Below are positions 45,475-52,877 of a stretch of 64,000 nt of DNA, one piece after another. The DNA is from Psychrobacillus sp. OK032 (GTDB taxonomy: Bacteria > Bacillota > Bacilli > Bacillales_A > Planococcaceae). How positions within the stretch are numbered: position 1 is the stretch's first letter; the number at the start of each line of letters is the position of its first letter. Under the pieces are notes generated by a model. It saw only the letters and a list, made by a program, of their open reading frames with translations. It had not been told where the DNA came from and searched no databases. The stretch spans positions 558,001 to 622,000 of the forward strand of contig NZ_FOGY01000001.1 of NCBI RefSeq assembly GCF_900111345.1, given 5' to 3'. The position numbers were made by a program, and so were the translations under genes.

Positions 45475-45554
45475 AGTAAATTTCATGCAACCATTTATTA
45501 GAACAACCCCTCATATTCAACGTCGTCTCACTCCAAGTGGAATTGTCTATTTTA

Positions 45555-45612
45555 AGAGTTGGTTGCTTTCCGAATAGAACTGGTTGTTTTCTATAATTGA
45601 TTGATTGCTCTT
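45555..45612. repeat. 21-bp phased GGTTGC array (three cores)
   Basis: GGTTGC at 45561, GGTTGT at 45582 and GATTGC at 45603: exact 21-bp steps, the reverse complement of the GCAAYC core at 63.0 kb. Confidence 0.65.
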
Positions 45613-45691
45613 AGTTATTTACTGGGATACCTATAAATAGAAATATAAGACCATATAGAGAGAAAGCACATCAAAACAATTAGTTAGATTG

Positions 45692-45750
45692 GTTTAGTCG
45701 TGTTCAGCAGTCAATTTGTCGCTTTTGAGATAGGCTTTGTCATGTTTACA
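45692..45750. repeat. 21-bp phased TTTGTCG array (three cores)
   Basis: TTAGTC at 45693, TTTGTC at 45714 and 45735. The spacers (GTGTTCAGCAGTCAA, GAGATAGGC) closely match those of the 37.5-kb array, so the two are copies of one another. Confidence 0.75.
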
Positions 45751-45842
45751 GCTTATTCAACTATTTTGATATTGAATTTTCACTTTCTGTAAATTAGATT
45801 GAATTGAGAGCAGTGACGCTGATTAGCAAGCAATTTTTATGG

Positions 45843-45975
45843 ATTGGAGCGAAAGGGCGGCGACTCCTGCCGGATGAGTGAGACAGATGAAACATCGCAG
45901 GCGAACGCGCTAGCGTCGGCGATGGTTCATCGCTCACCCGGCGGAAAGCGTCCGCCCTGCAGCGGAAATCCTTAC
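45843..45975. repeat. GC-rich REP/MITE-like repeat, copy 9 (full length, reverse)
   Basis: From GATTGGAGCGAAAGGGCGGC through GAGTGAGACAGATGA and GCGATGGTTCATCGCTCACC to GCGGAAAGCGTCCGCCC and GCAGCGGAAATCC. It is the reverse of copy 1 and preceded by GCTGATTAGCAAGC, the same flank as copies 2 and 8. Confidence 0.78.
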
Positions 45976-46142
45976 GGTAACTTCCTTACGACGCAGTATC
46001 CCTATATGGTGAAGTATTTCGTTGTGACGATAACTACTGGGGCATATTATTTCTATTATGCGCTGAATAAAAAAGTAGTATCCTATTATTAGGAGATTGT
46101 TTTAAAAACAACACCAATTCGATAAATTCCTAGAACAATACA

Positions 46143-46184
46143 AAAAAGAGAGCAACCGTCTATTCGACAGTTGCCCTCTTTTTA
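46143..46184 (-). terminator. Terminator at the end of the T7SS effector cluster
   Basis: AAAAGAGAGCAACCGTC/GACAGTTGCCCTCTTTT with a T-run on the minus strand, 30 bp past the HEAT-protein stop. Confidence 0.8.
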
Positions 46185-46213
46185 CATATATTTAGTGAAT
46201 CCTATCCTTAATA

Positions 46214-46651
46214 CTACTTTAAATTAGCCCATTCGTTTTCAAGCCATGTTTTAAATTCGGATCCTTTTTCACCTTCATATGCATCATACACATCAATACG
46301 CATTCTCTTCAACTTGGTTGCAAACTCTTCAAATGTATGATCAGCCGGTAAACTCTTTTTCACGCGAACAAAGACTTTATTAGCGCCTTTAATCACTTCA
46401 AACTTTTTACGCGCAGGCATCGCTGCTTCTTCTCCAAACTCAAGAAGAATACGATATGCAGCTTCCTGAATTTTATATACTGGGTCATTTGCTAATCTAG
46501 ATTTCATAATGTCGATCACTTGACTAGTATTGTACTTTCCTAATTCCTCGACAGCATCATAACGTGCTCTCCAATTAGACGTACGGTTTGCTGCTTTTTT
46601 TAATTCCTCATAATTCTCCGGCAACTCATTATTCACTATCTTTTTACTCAA
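46214..46651 (-). CDS. HEAT-repeat protein
   Basis: 145 residues with two HEAT-like helical pairs (NWRARYDAVEELGKYNTSQV and DPVYKIQEAAYRILLEFGEE, about 26-80) and a charged C-terminal half. No signal peptide. It is the last gene on the minus strand of the T7SS region, but a 116-nt gap separates it from the membrane-protein gene, so membership of the effector cassette is uncertain. TTG start with SD AAAGGAG 10 nt upstream. Confidence 0.7.
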   Translation of the reverse strand: MSKKIVNNELPENYEELKKAANRTSNWRARYDAVEELGKYNTSQVIDIMKSRLANDPVYKIQEAAYRILLEFGEEAAMPARKKFEVIKGANKVFVRVKKSLPADHTFEEFATKLKRMRIDVYDAYEGEKGSEFKTWLENEWANLK

Positions 46652-46767
46652 CTAATCCAAACTCCTTTTTTTGTACAACTCTTCATTACTGTCACATCTC
46701 TTCATTATATACTACGTTTGATTGTTCTCCTATTTTTATCGGATATGTCGTATATTATTCGGTTGAT

Positions 46768-47457
46768 TTATGTAGTTTTTTTATTTTTTTTCTTCTTTCT
46801 GTACCGTTCACTCATTGGCATCCCAAACTCGGGATACACTTGCCTCACAAGGTTCATATTCTTACTCATATAATAGTAGCGATGAATATAAATAGAAAAA
46901 TAAGCTGTCAGGAGGGATAATAAAGAAATACAAACAATAAGCACTATAAAAACAGCAGAATCAGTATATATAAAAGATAAAATCAGCTGTCCCAATATAT
47001 AACCTGCTCCTCCAATAGCCATCCAACTCACAGGAATCGTGCTTTTTTGCTGTAATTTATAATACGTTCCCGAATATAGTGCTTTCCAATTTAGTAAGTT
47101 CATCCCTACCAATAAAGCAATAAAAAAGAAGACACCGATAATGAAAGATCCACTACCTTGTGCTCCCATATTTATATACATCATTTTTTGAATCGCCAAA
47201 AAATAAATATACGTATTCACTACACCATAGATTCCAAAAAATAAATAATAAGATTTCTCATACTTATAAGGGGCGATTAAATAGATGAGTGCCCAAAGTT
47301 GAATAATTCCGACCGGTATAATAGCAGCTATAAAATAAGATAACGAAAAGGGAACCCCTATGATGGGAATTAAGCCAATCAGATATAATAATATTAGGAA
47401 GAAACAAATTATATTTGATCTATTTTCTTTAGGAGTTTGTAATCTTAAATAAGACAT
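46768..47457 (-). CDS. Polytopic membrane protein of unknown function
   Basis: 229 residues, six predicted membrane segments (from ICFFLILLYLIGLIPIIGV to LIVCISLLSLLTAYFSIYI) and a very basic C-terminus (ERYRKKKKNKKTT) that should face the cytoplasm. Not similar by eye to the tandem paralogues at 48.5-50.1 kb. In an LXG cassette such a gene may be another immunity or accessory membrane factor; that is inference from position. Confidence 0.6.
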   Translation of the reverse strand: MSYLRLQTPKENRSNIICFFLILLYLIGLIPIIGVPFSLSYFIAAIIPVGIIQLWALIYLIAPYKYEKSYYLFFGIYGVVNTYIYFLAIQKMMYINMGAQGSGSFIIGVFFFIALLVGMNLLNWKALYSGTYYKLQQKSTIPVSWMAIGGAGYILGQLILSFIYTDSAVFIVLIVCISLLSLLTAYFSIYIHRYYYMSKNMNLVRQVYPEFGMPMSERYRKKKKNKKTT

Positions 47458-47605
47458 TGCAATCCTGTCTACGTTTTTCTTTTCTATTGGGTTTCTCTCT
47501 CCTAACTATATTAACCAAATATGACAGAAGTGATACTCGCTCTTAGCACTAGTAACACTTCTGTAAATATTGCTTTCCATATATCCTTAATAATCTTTTA
47601 GTTAA

Positions 47606-48052
47606 TTACAATACTCCTAGACTCATTTCGGCATAGGTTCGTTTGGATCGTGTTTTCTTGAACTGAACGAATACAGGAGTTTTTTGAGTCATATTATGCT
47701 CTTTTAAATAAGCAAACAGCTCCCAATACTTAACTTGCGATTGCACTTCATATTCTTCTGTAATTCTCGTCATGACTAATTTATCGACAATAAAATAGCT
47801 ACTAAAATTTACTTCTTCTTCCTTTGGAAATGAAAAATGGCTTTCCGCAATTGGAAGGAATAGTTGGGCTGTCATCACTTCTGCAGTTGGATCACTAATT
47901 ATCGAAAAAAATATCGCTCCAGTTGGATGATACCCATGTCCGGTTAATATTTCATCAAAGTCATTTAACGCGATATCAATCTCCTCTGGCAAAAAGTTAT
48001 ATAATTTCGATGCCACATTCCGATATGCAATTTGATGGTTTTCAACAATCAT
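47606..48052 (-). CDS. DUF5085-like protein, second copy
   Basis: 148 residues, soluble. It shares layout with its upstream neighbour: an N-terminal Y-R-N-V strand, a central TAQLFLPI or TYYLPIS-like strand, a final QFKKTRSKRTY-type strand and an acidic middle. This fits the DUF5085 family seen in Bacillus and Listeria LXG clusters; GyrI-like fold is a guess. It overlaps the preceding gene by ATGA, so the two are translated together and may form a heterodimer. Function unknown. Confidence 0.6.
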   Translation of the reverse strand: MIVENHQIAYRNVASKLYNFLPEEIDIALNDFDEILTGHGYHPTGAIFFSIISDPTAEVMTAQLFLPIAESHFSFPKEEEVNFSSYFIVDKLVMTRITEEYEVQSQVKYWELFAYLKEHNMTQKTPVFVQFKKTRSKRTYAEMSLGVL

Positions 48053-48507
48053 TCCTCATCACCCTGCCCTATTACTGGCACATACAAATCAATTATATAA
48101 TCTCCATACACTTCCAATAACACACAATAATACGTATCATCCAGTTTTATCCCTCTAGCATTCGCATACGATTTTACTTTTTCATAAGCGGCATAAAAAT
48201 CCAATTCTTGATCCGCTTGTCGCATTAATAAAGCCCTTTCCAACACAAAGACTTCTTTAAATGAAAAATCCCCCTCGTCCGAGAGTACAACCGGACTACT
48301 TATAGGCAAATAATATGTAAAACGACCTGATTTTTCATCTGTCGAACTTTCCACAAACGAAAAACTTATCGGTCCATTTCGATAGACATCCTTATTTAAC
48401 GTAAAGTCTTCCAACATATAAATACTATCTTGCCAATCTGCTTTTTTCTGCTCCACTTCATACGTCAACACATTCTCAAAAACTAACGAGGCCATTTCAA
48501 TTCCCAT
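48049..48507 (-). CDS. DUF5085-like protein, first copy
   Basis: 152 residues, soluble and acidic. N-terminal MASLVFENVLTYEVEQKKAD, middle GRFTYYLPISSPVVLSDEGD, end YYCVLLEVYGDYIIDLYVPV. It lies 29 nt after the second membrane paralogue and overlaps the next gene. The start is ambiguous: ATGs at 48513, 48507 and 48495 follow the SD GGGTGA, and 48507 gives the best spacing. The role in the effector module is unknown; chaperone or immunity help is possible. Confidence 0.6.
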   Translation of the reverse strand: MGIEMASLVFENVLTYEVEQKKADWQDSIYMLEDFTLNKDVYRNGPISFSFVESSTDEKSGRFTYYLPISSPVVLSDEGDFSFKEVFVLERALLMRQADQELDFYAAYEKVKSYANARGIKLDDTYYCVLLEVYGDYIIDLYVPVIGQGDEE

Positions 48508-48535
48508 CTTCATTCACCCTTTCTCAAATTGTTTC

Positions 48536-49294
48536 CTACTTATTCAAATAACCACGCTCATTAAAGTTAAAGCTCTTAAATCGAAACTTACAATATAAAA
48601 TGACAAGTTGCTCTGGCAAAATAAATAGCATAACAAAAAATATAAAAATCGCAATTACAATAAAAACCATCCCATTTAAATCAGCTATTGCTGAGTTCCT
48701 AGCAATATATTGGATTATAAAAACGATACCTATACCACCCAAAGTTGCCGCTGGAATGTAGGAAGTTGTCTCAAATTTGCTTCTCAATACATCTTTTTTA
48801 GACCCTTTACGGTAATGTCCCTTTCGCAAAAGAATATAAAAACGTATGGAAGTAACAATAAAGATTGATAAACCTATCCCAAGAGTTATATATGTGAAAT
48901 TTAATAGAGATTCTGGGCTCGGCTTTTCTCCATACCCATCATTGCCAACTAAAAACATTGCACAGATAAATAAAGGAATAGAAAATAAATTTTGTGATAC
49001 TAAAATAGATAACAAATACTGCATCTTTTCACTATTTTTATATACTATAGGAATTGCATAGATAAGTGACAATATGCTAAGTAATCCTGTAAATATAAAG
49101 TGGAATAAAAGAATTTGATCCTTGTATGGATAAACTGTGTGACGACCTACCGCAAAATATTCTAATGCAAATAGGAATGCCTGCAAAAATATAGATAGTA
49201 TTAGAATGCCCGACAAAGCTCCCGGGCTTTGTCTACCAGATTCAAAGGGTCCTCTCAATACTTCAAAATCTTCTTCGTTTAGTTTTCCAAACAT
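48536..49294 (-). CDS. Polytopic membrane protein, candidate LXG immunity paralogue 2
   Basis: 252 residues with six predicted membrane segments. It begins with the cytoplasmic NEEDFEVLRGPFESGRQSP, has a conserved loop GHYRKGSKK ... FETTSYIP, and ends FVMLFILPEQLVILYCKFRF and KSFNFNERGYLNK. It is about 60% identical by eye, without gaps, to the gene just upstream. Immunity proteins for membrane-acting LXG toxins are polytopic, e.g. TsaI against TspA in S. aureus, though this is not that family by sequence. SD GGAGGGT. Confidence 0.75.
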   Translation of the reverse strand: MFGKLNEEDFEVLRGPFESGRQSPGALSGILILSIFLQAFLFALEYFAVGRHTVYPYKDQILLFHFIFTGLLSILSLIYAIPIVYKNSEKMQYLLSILVSQNLFSIPLFICAMFLVGNDGYGEKPSPESLLNFTYITLGIGLSIFIVTSIRFYILLRKGHYRKGSKKDVLRSKFETTSYIPAATLGGIGIVFIIQYIARNSAIADLNGMVFIVIAIFIFFVMLFILPEQLVILYCKFRFKSFNFNERGYLNK

Positions 49295-49312
49295 AGAAAG
49301 GTACCCTCCACT

Positions 49313-50077
49313 TTAATTGTACTGCCGCTTGTTAATATAACTGCGCTCATTAAAATTAAAGCTTTTATATCGATATTTACAATACAAAATAACAAGTTGT
49401 TCTGGAAGGATAAAAAGCATAACAAAAAATGCGAGAATACCGCCAACAATAAGAATAATCACGTTCAGATCATTAATTGCGGAGTTTCGAACAATGTATT
49501 GAATAATGAACACAATCCCTACCCCCGCAATAATTGAAGATGGTATATAAGAAGTTGTTTCAAATCTACCTCTCATTTCTCCTTTTTTCGAGCCTTTACG
49601 ATAATGACCATTCTTCAACAATATATAAAAACGGATAAAAGTTGCTAAAAAAACTAAGAACCCAATCAATAAAACAATATAGGTGAAACTAAGTAGGGAA
49701 TCAGGACTAGCAATCATTCCTTCCCCATCTTTTCCAATTAAAAATAATGCCATTATTAGAAATGGAATTGAAGACATATTTTGAGTAACTATGATGGAGA
49801 TTAAATACTGCACTTTCTCACTTCTTTTATAAACCGCTGGAATGGCATAGATCAAAGACAACGCAATTAGTACAACAGTTATCCAAAAATGTATTGTAAC
49901 TATTTCATCCTTATATGGATAAATAGTAGAATCAGCGGCCATATAATACTCAAGTGCAAAGAGCAATGCTTGTAAAAATATACCCAGAATTAGAACAAAG
50001 GCCAGATTCGCTGGACTTTGTCTACCGGAATCTATTGGACCTCTTAGCACTTCAAAATCTTCTTCCTTAAGCTTCAC
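49313..50077 (-). CDS. Polytopic membrane protein, candidate LXG immunity paralogue 1
   Basis: 254 residues from GTG 50077, chosen because it aligns with the start of the downstream paralogue (KLKEEDFEVLRGP). An ATG at 50113 overlaps the end of the toxin gene and would add 12 residues. Six membrane segments; same GHYRKGSKK loop and FNERSYINK tail. It lies immediately after the LXG gene, the usual place for the cognate immunity gene. Confidence 0.78.
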   Translation of the reverse strand: MKLKEEDFEVLRGPIDSGRQSPANLAFVLILGIFLQALLFALEYYMAADSTIYPYKDEIVTIHFWITVVLIALSLIYAIPAVYKRSEKVQYLISIIVTQNMSSIPFLIMALFLIGKDGEGMIASPDSLLSFTYIVLLIGFLVFLATFIRFYILLKNGHYRKGSKKGEMRGRFETTSYIPSSIIAGVGIVFIIQYIVRNSAINDLNVIILIVGGILAFFVMLFILPEQLVILYCKYRYKSFNFNERSYINKRQYN

Positions 50078-50100
50078 TAAAAACCACTCTTCTTTCTTTG

Positions 50101-51672
50101 TTAATGGAACCATCCTTTTACATGATCCATTACCGATTTATCTTCTTCTCCAAATTTGGTGTTTAACGCAACATTGGCAAGTATACCAAGTCCAACCCCT
50201 ACTGCTGTTCCGACACCTGGTATTGGGATAGCAACTGTAAAGGTAGCGGTAAATCCTGCTTGAACTGCTCCTCCAACCGCAACATCAATCGCTGTATCTA
50301 CGGTAGCTCTTCCTGCAGCCTCCCCATCGCTTAGCCCTGCATCTTTAGCAGTCGTATAATTACCGTAATAGCTTAGTCCTGCCCCTATAGGTCCTAACCC
50401 TTTACTGATCCCGTTAAGAGGACCTTTTGTTACCATCCCTTTTACGTCCACAAGATCTGTAAATGACTTTCCTGTACCTTTCAGTGTGGCACTTCCGACT
50501 GTTTTTGCTTTTTGCATATTGGTAGCTTGATCATTATAGTAAGCAAGTGAAGGATGTTTTTTTAATGCTTCATCCCCAGTTCCGGACCAACCGCTCAGCC
50601 CTGGTTTCTTCGTTCCATATTTAAGCGTAACTTTGTTGTTTGCTGCAATCTCATAATGCTTTGGAGACCATTTTCTATTTCCTTTTGGCACATTTTTCAT
50701 TAATTCTTTAAATGCTTTCGAGCCTAGATCTACTCTCAAATTCTTTAAAGCATTACCAGTTGCATTGATTCGATACGAATACTTACCGGTTTTTGGATCA
50801 AATACTCTAGAAGTAGTAATACCTCCGTCTTTCCCCGCTACATACATACCAAATGCGGATATTCCACCGGTAAGTCCTGTAGTCACTCTTTTCGCATTTC
50901 CTACTGCGTCCTTCAACATCATGACGGTAGGATTAGCGGATGAAACTTCTCCTGTCACCTCTTTTTCCCCTTCTGCATCCACCGTTTCCGTATCCCCTAA
51001 ACGGGTATCTAACTGTGTTTGTAGCGGATGGCTTTCCGAATACTCTCCCCACCGGTCTGCCGGGAAGTCAATATCTGTTAAGCCGTCATTCATCATGCCT
51101 TCAACTTCCAGTAACCACAGTTCCAACGTAAGTAGATCTGATTCAATTTGCATTAATGCATTAGTTTGAGTTGAGTCAAACTCATTTAAATCGGTAACCG
51201 TATTATCTCGCTTTTTCCTAGCATTACTGACTCCGTCTTGCACACCACTATCATCCAAATGAGGAAGTGCAACGATATCTGAAACTTGATCCATAATGCC
51301 ATTTGTTTCATCTGTTAGATTACTAGTTACTTGAGAGATTTCCGTAAGTCCTTCTTCTACCTCGCCTTCTAAAAAACTTTGGCGAATAAAACCATTCCGA
51401 TCTGGCTCTAAAGCATCGAGTTCAGCACCCATTTGGGTAAGGGTGCTATCGAATGCGGTTTTGAACGTGAAGAAAAACTGTAAGAAAGGCAAATGACAAT
51501 CATTATAAAATGCTCGGATAGCATTTCCACCTGTTCCTTTTAAAGAATCTTCCATCGATGCAAGTCCAAGGGTTGCAGTTTGTATAGCCTTCATTTTTCC
51601 TTCAATACGGGTGAGCATGTTTACATTTCGCTGTAAGCCATCGTGAAACGGGCTGACATCTAATATTTTCAT
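50101..51672 (-). CDS. LXG-domain type VII secretion effector with hydrophobic C-terminal domain
   Basis: 523 residues. The LXG domain (about 1-225) carries the L-x-G motif in EDSLKGTGGN (L44-K45-G46) and long helices. A linker follows, then a C-terminal domain (about 270-523) with KSVMDHVKGWFH at the end. Residues about 455-505 form glycine-spaced hydrophobic stretches (AIDVAVGGAVQAGFTATF, PIPGVGTAVGVGLGILANVA) like membrane-inserting toxins such as TspA. No nuclease, NADase or lipid II phosphatase motif is visible. The start overlaps the upstream stop by ATGA. A membrane-depolarising antibacterial toxin is inferred. Confidence 0.85.
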   Translation of the reverse strand: MKILDVSPFHDGLQRNVNMLTRIEGKMKAIQTATLGLASMEDSLKGTGGNAIRAFYNDCHLPFLQFFFTFKTAFDSTLTQMGAELDALEPDRNGFIRQSFLEGEVEEGLTEISQVTSNLTDETNGIMDQVSDIVALPHLDDSGVQDGVSNARKKRDNTVTDLNEFDSTQTNALMQIESDLLTLELWLLEVEGMMNDGLTDIDFPADRWGEYSESHPLQTQLDTRLGDTETVDAEGEKEVTGEVSSANPTVMMLKDAVGNAKRVTTGLTGGISAFGMYVAGKDGGITTSRVFDPKTGKYSYRINATGNALKNLRVDLGSKAFKELMKNVPKGNRKWSPKHYEIAANNKVTLKYGTKKPGLSGWSGTGDEALKKHPSLAYYNDQATNMQKAKTVGSATLKGTGKSFTDLVDVKGMVTKGPLNGISKGLGPIGAGLSYYGNYTTAKDAGLSDGEAAGRATVDTAIDVAVGGAVQAGFTATFTVAIPIPGVGTAVGVGLGILANVALNTKFGEEDKSVMDHVKGWFH

Positions 51673-51971
51673 GGAGCCACCTTCTGCGGTCCGGCAATTG
51701 TACTATCCATAGCGGTTGAAATTTTTTGATCAGTTTCATTCATAAATTCAACAGAACTTGTTGTGGTCTGTATATTTGTGTTTAAAACGGTTTGATATTT
51801 CGTCAGTAGTTGCTCCAGTTTCGTTGTAAGCTCCGTCAATTTAGTTACAACATCCATTGTATTTCCTGTAATTGGCGGCTCTGCTTTTGGATTAAGCGAT
51901 TCTGTTGCACTTGTCATTTCCCCAAGTTGCATTTCCACATCAGCATATACGATTTTCACTTCAGTTGACAT
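51669..51971 (-). CDS. Small helical T7SS partner (YwqI/DUF5344-like, SACOL2603 type)
   Basis: 100 residues, two long amphipathic helices separated by a proline-containing turn (PKAEPPITGNT), with no WXG. The order YwqH-like, YwqI-like, LXG copies B. subtilis ywqHIJ, where the small proteins accompany the toxin; related Lap proteins are needed for LXG export. It probably packs against the LXG domain as a targeting factor. Confidence 0.75.
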   Translation of the reverse strand: MSTEVKIVYADVEMQLGEMTSATESLNPKAEPPITGNTMDVVTKLTELTTKLEQLLTKYQTVLNTNIQTTTSSVEFMNETDQKISTAMDSTIAGPQKVAP

Positions 51972-51989
51972 AAAGATTCTCCCCCCACA

Positions 51990-52349
51990 TTATTTAGAAG
52001 CCTCTGCCCTTTGTCTAGCTTCTTCAGCCAATAAATTGGCAATCGTTTGTTTGATTGATTCAATTTCTGCTAACAGTGACGTGATTTTATTTGAAATGGC
52101 ACTAAATACAGCAGAAAACTGAGCACCAGTTATTTCTAAATAGGAAGCATGAATTCCTGCTTCCCGTATGTCATCAAAACTGGTTGCTAGAGTACCAAGC
52201 CATGTCGTTGTAGTTAGTTCCGGCTCTAAACACTTATGTTCGTTTTCATTGAATTGTCCCTGTTTTTCTGAGAGTGACCCTTGGCATTCGATTAGTCGTC
52301 TTAGTTCTTCTTGCTTCTTGTGCAACAGTGCGTAATAATATCCAAGCAA
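51990..52349 (-). CDS. Small helical T7SS partner (YwqH/DUF5082-like)
   Basis: 119 residues, helical, with coiled-coil character at both ends (LLHKKQEELRRLIECQGSLS and LLAEIESIKQTIANLLAEEA). TTG start with the SD GAGGAG 6 nt away. First gene of the effector cassette, 15 nt after essA, so it is transcribed with the secretion machine. Confidence 0.75.
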   Translation of the reverse strand: MLGYYYALLHKKQEELRRLIECQGSLSEKQGQFNENEHKCLEPELTTTTWLGTLATSFDDIREAGIHASYLEITGAQFSAVFSAISNKITSLLAEIESIKQTIANLLAEEARQRAEASK

Positions 52350-52364
52350 ATGTATTCTCCTCTC

Positions 52365-52877
52365 TTATCCTTTGTTAATAGAAGTTTCAGATGGTTGAAC
52401 TAATTTCGGTAAAACGACGATAAATAAAGCAATAAGGCCGATGACAATAATTGCTAGGAAAATCATCGTGCGCGTATTATTAGAAGCTGTTTCGTAACTA
52501 TTAAACTGGCTATCAGGCAACTGCTTCTCTCCCTTACTTTTGTCCATAAAGAGATTGAGTTCGGAAGATTTTGCAGCGACCGTACTCTTTTCCCCTCTAA
52601 TGGACGTTTGAAATAGAAAAGAAGTGTCGCTTCTATTTGGAAGCTTTTTTCTCCCATCAAAGTAAATATTAAACTGCTTTTCCGGGATCGTGTTCTTTAT
52701 CTCTGTTTTCTTTTCATCATGCAGATAATCTGTGTTCTTTTTGAATTTTAGCTTTTCATATATCACTGGTTCAAGCTCATCAATCGTTTTATCTTCCGCT
52801 GCCAGGACAACTTGTGTGTCTACAAATAAAAAGATGATTGCTAGTAAAACAAGTAACATCATCCTATTAGTTTTCAT
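52365..52877 (-). CDS. essA: T7SS component EssA (YueC-like)
   Basis: 170 residues. An N-terminal signal/anchor (MMLLVLLAIIFLFVDTQVVL), an extracytoplasmic middle (about 28-135) and a C-terminal membrane segment (about 138-160, TMIFLAIIVIGLIALFIVVL). Two-ended membrane topology and position after esaA match EssA/YueC of type VIIb systems. It overlaps the end of esaA by 11 nt. Confidence 0.82.
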   Translation of the reverse strand: MKTNRMMLLVLLAIIFLFVDTQVVLAAEDKTIDELEPVIYEKLKFKKNTDYLHDEKKTEIKNTIPEKQFNIYFDGRKKLPNRSDTSFLFQTSIRGEKSTVAAKSSELNLFMDKSKGEKQLPDSQFNSYETASNNTRTMIFLAIIVIGLIALFIVVLPKLVQPSETSINKG

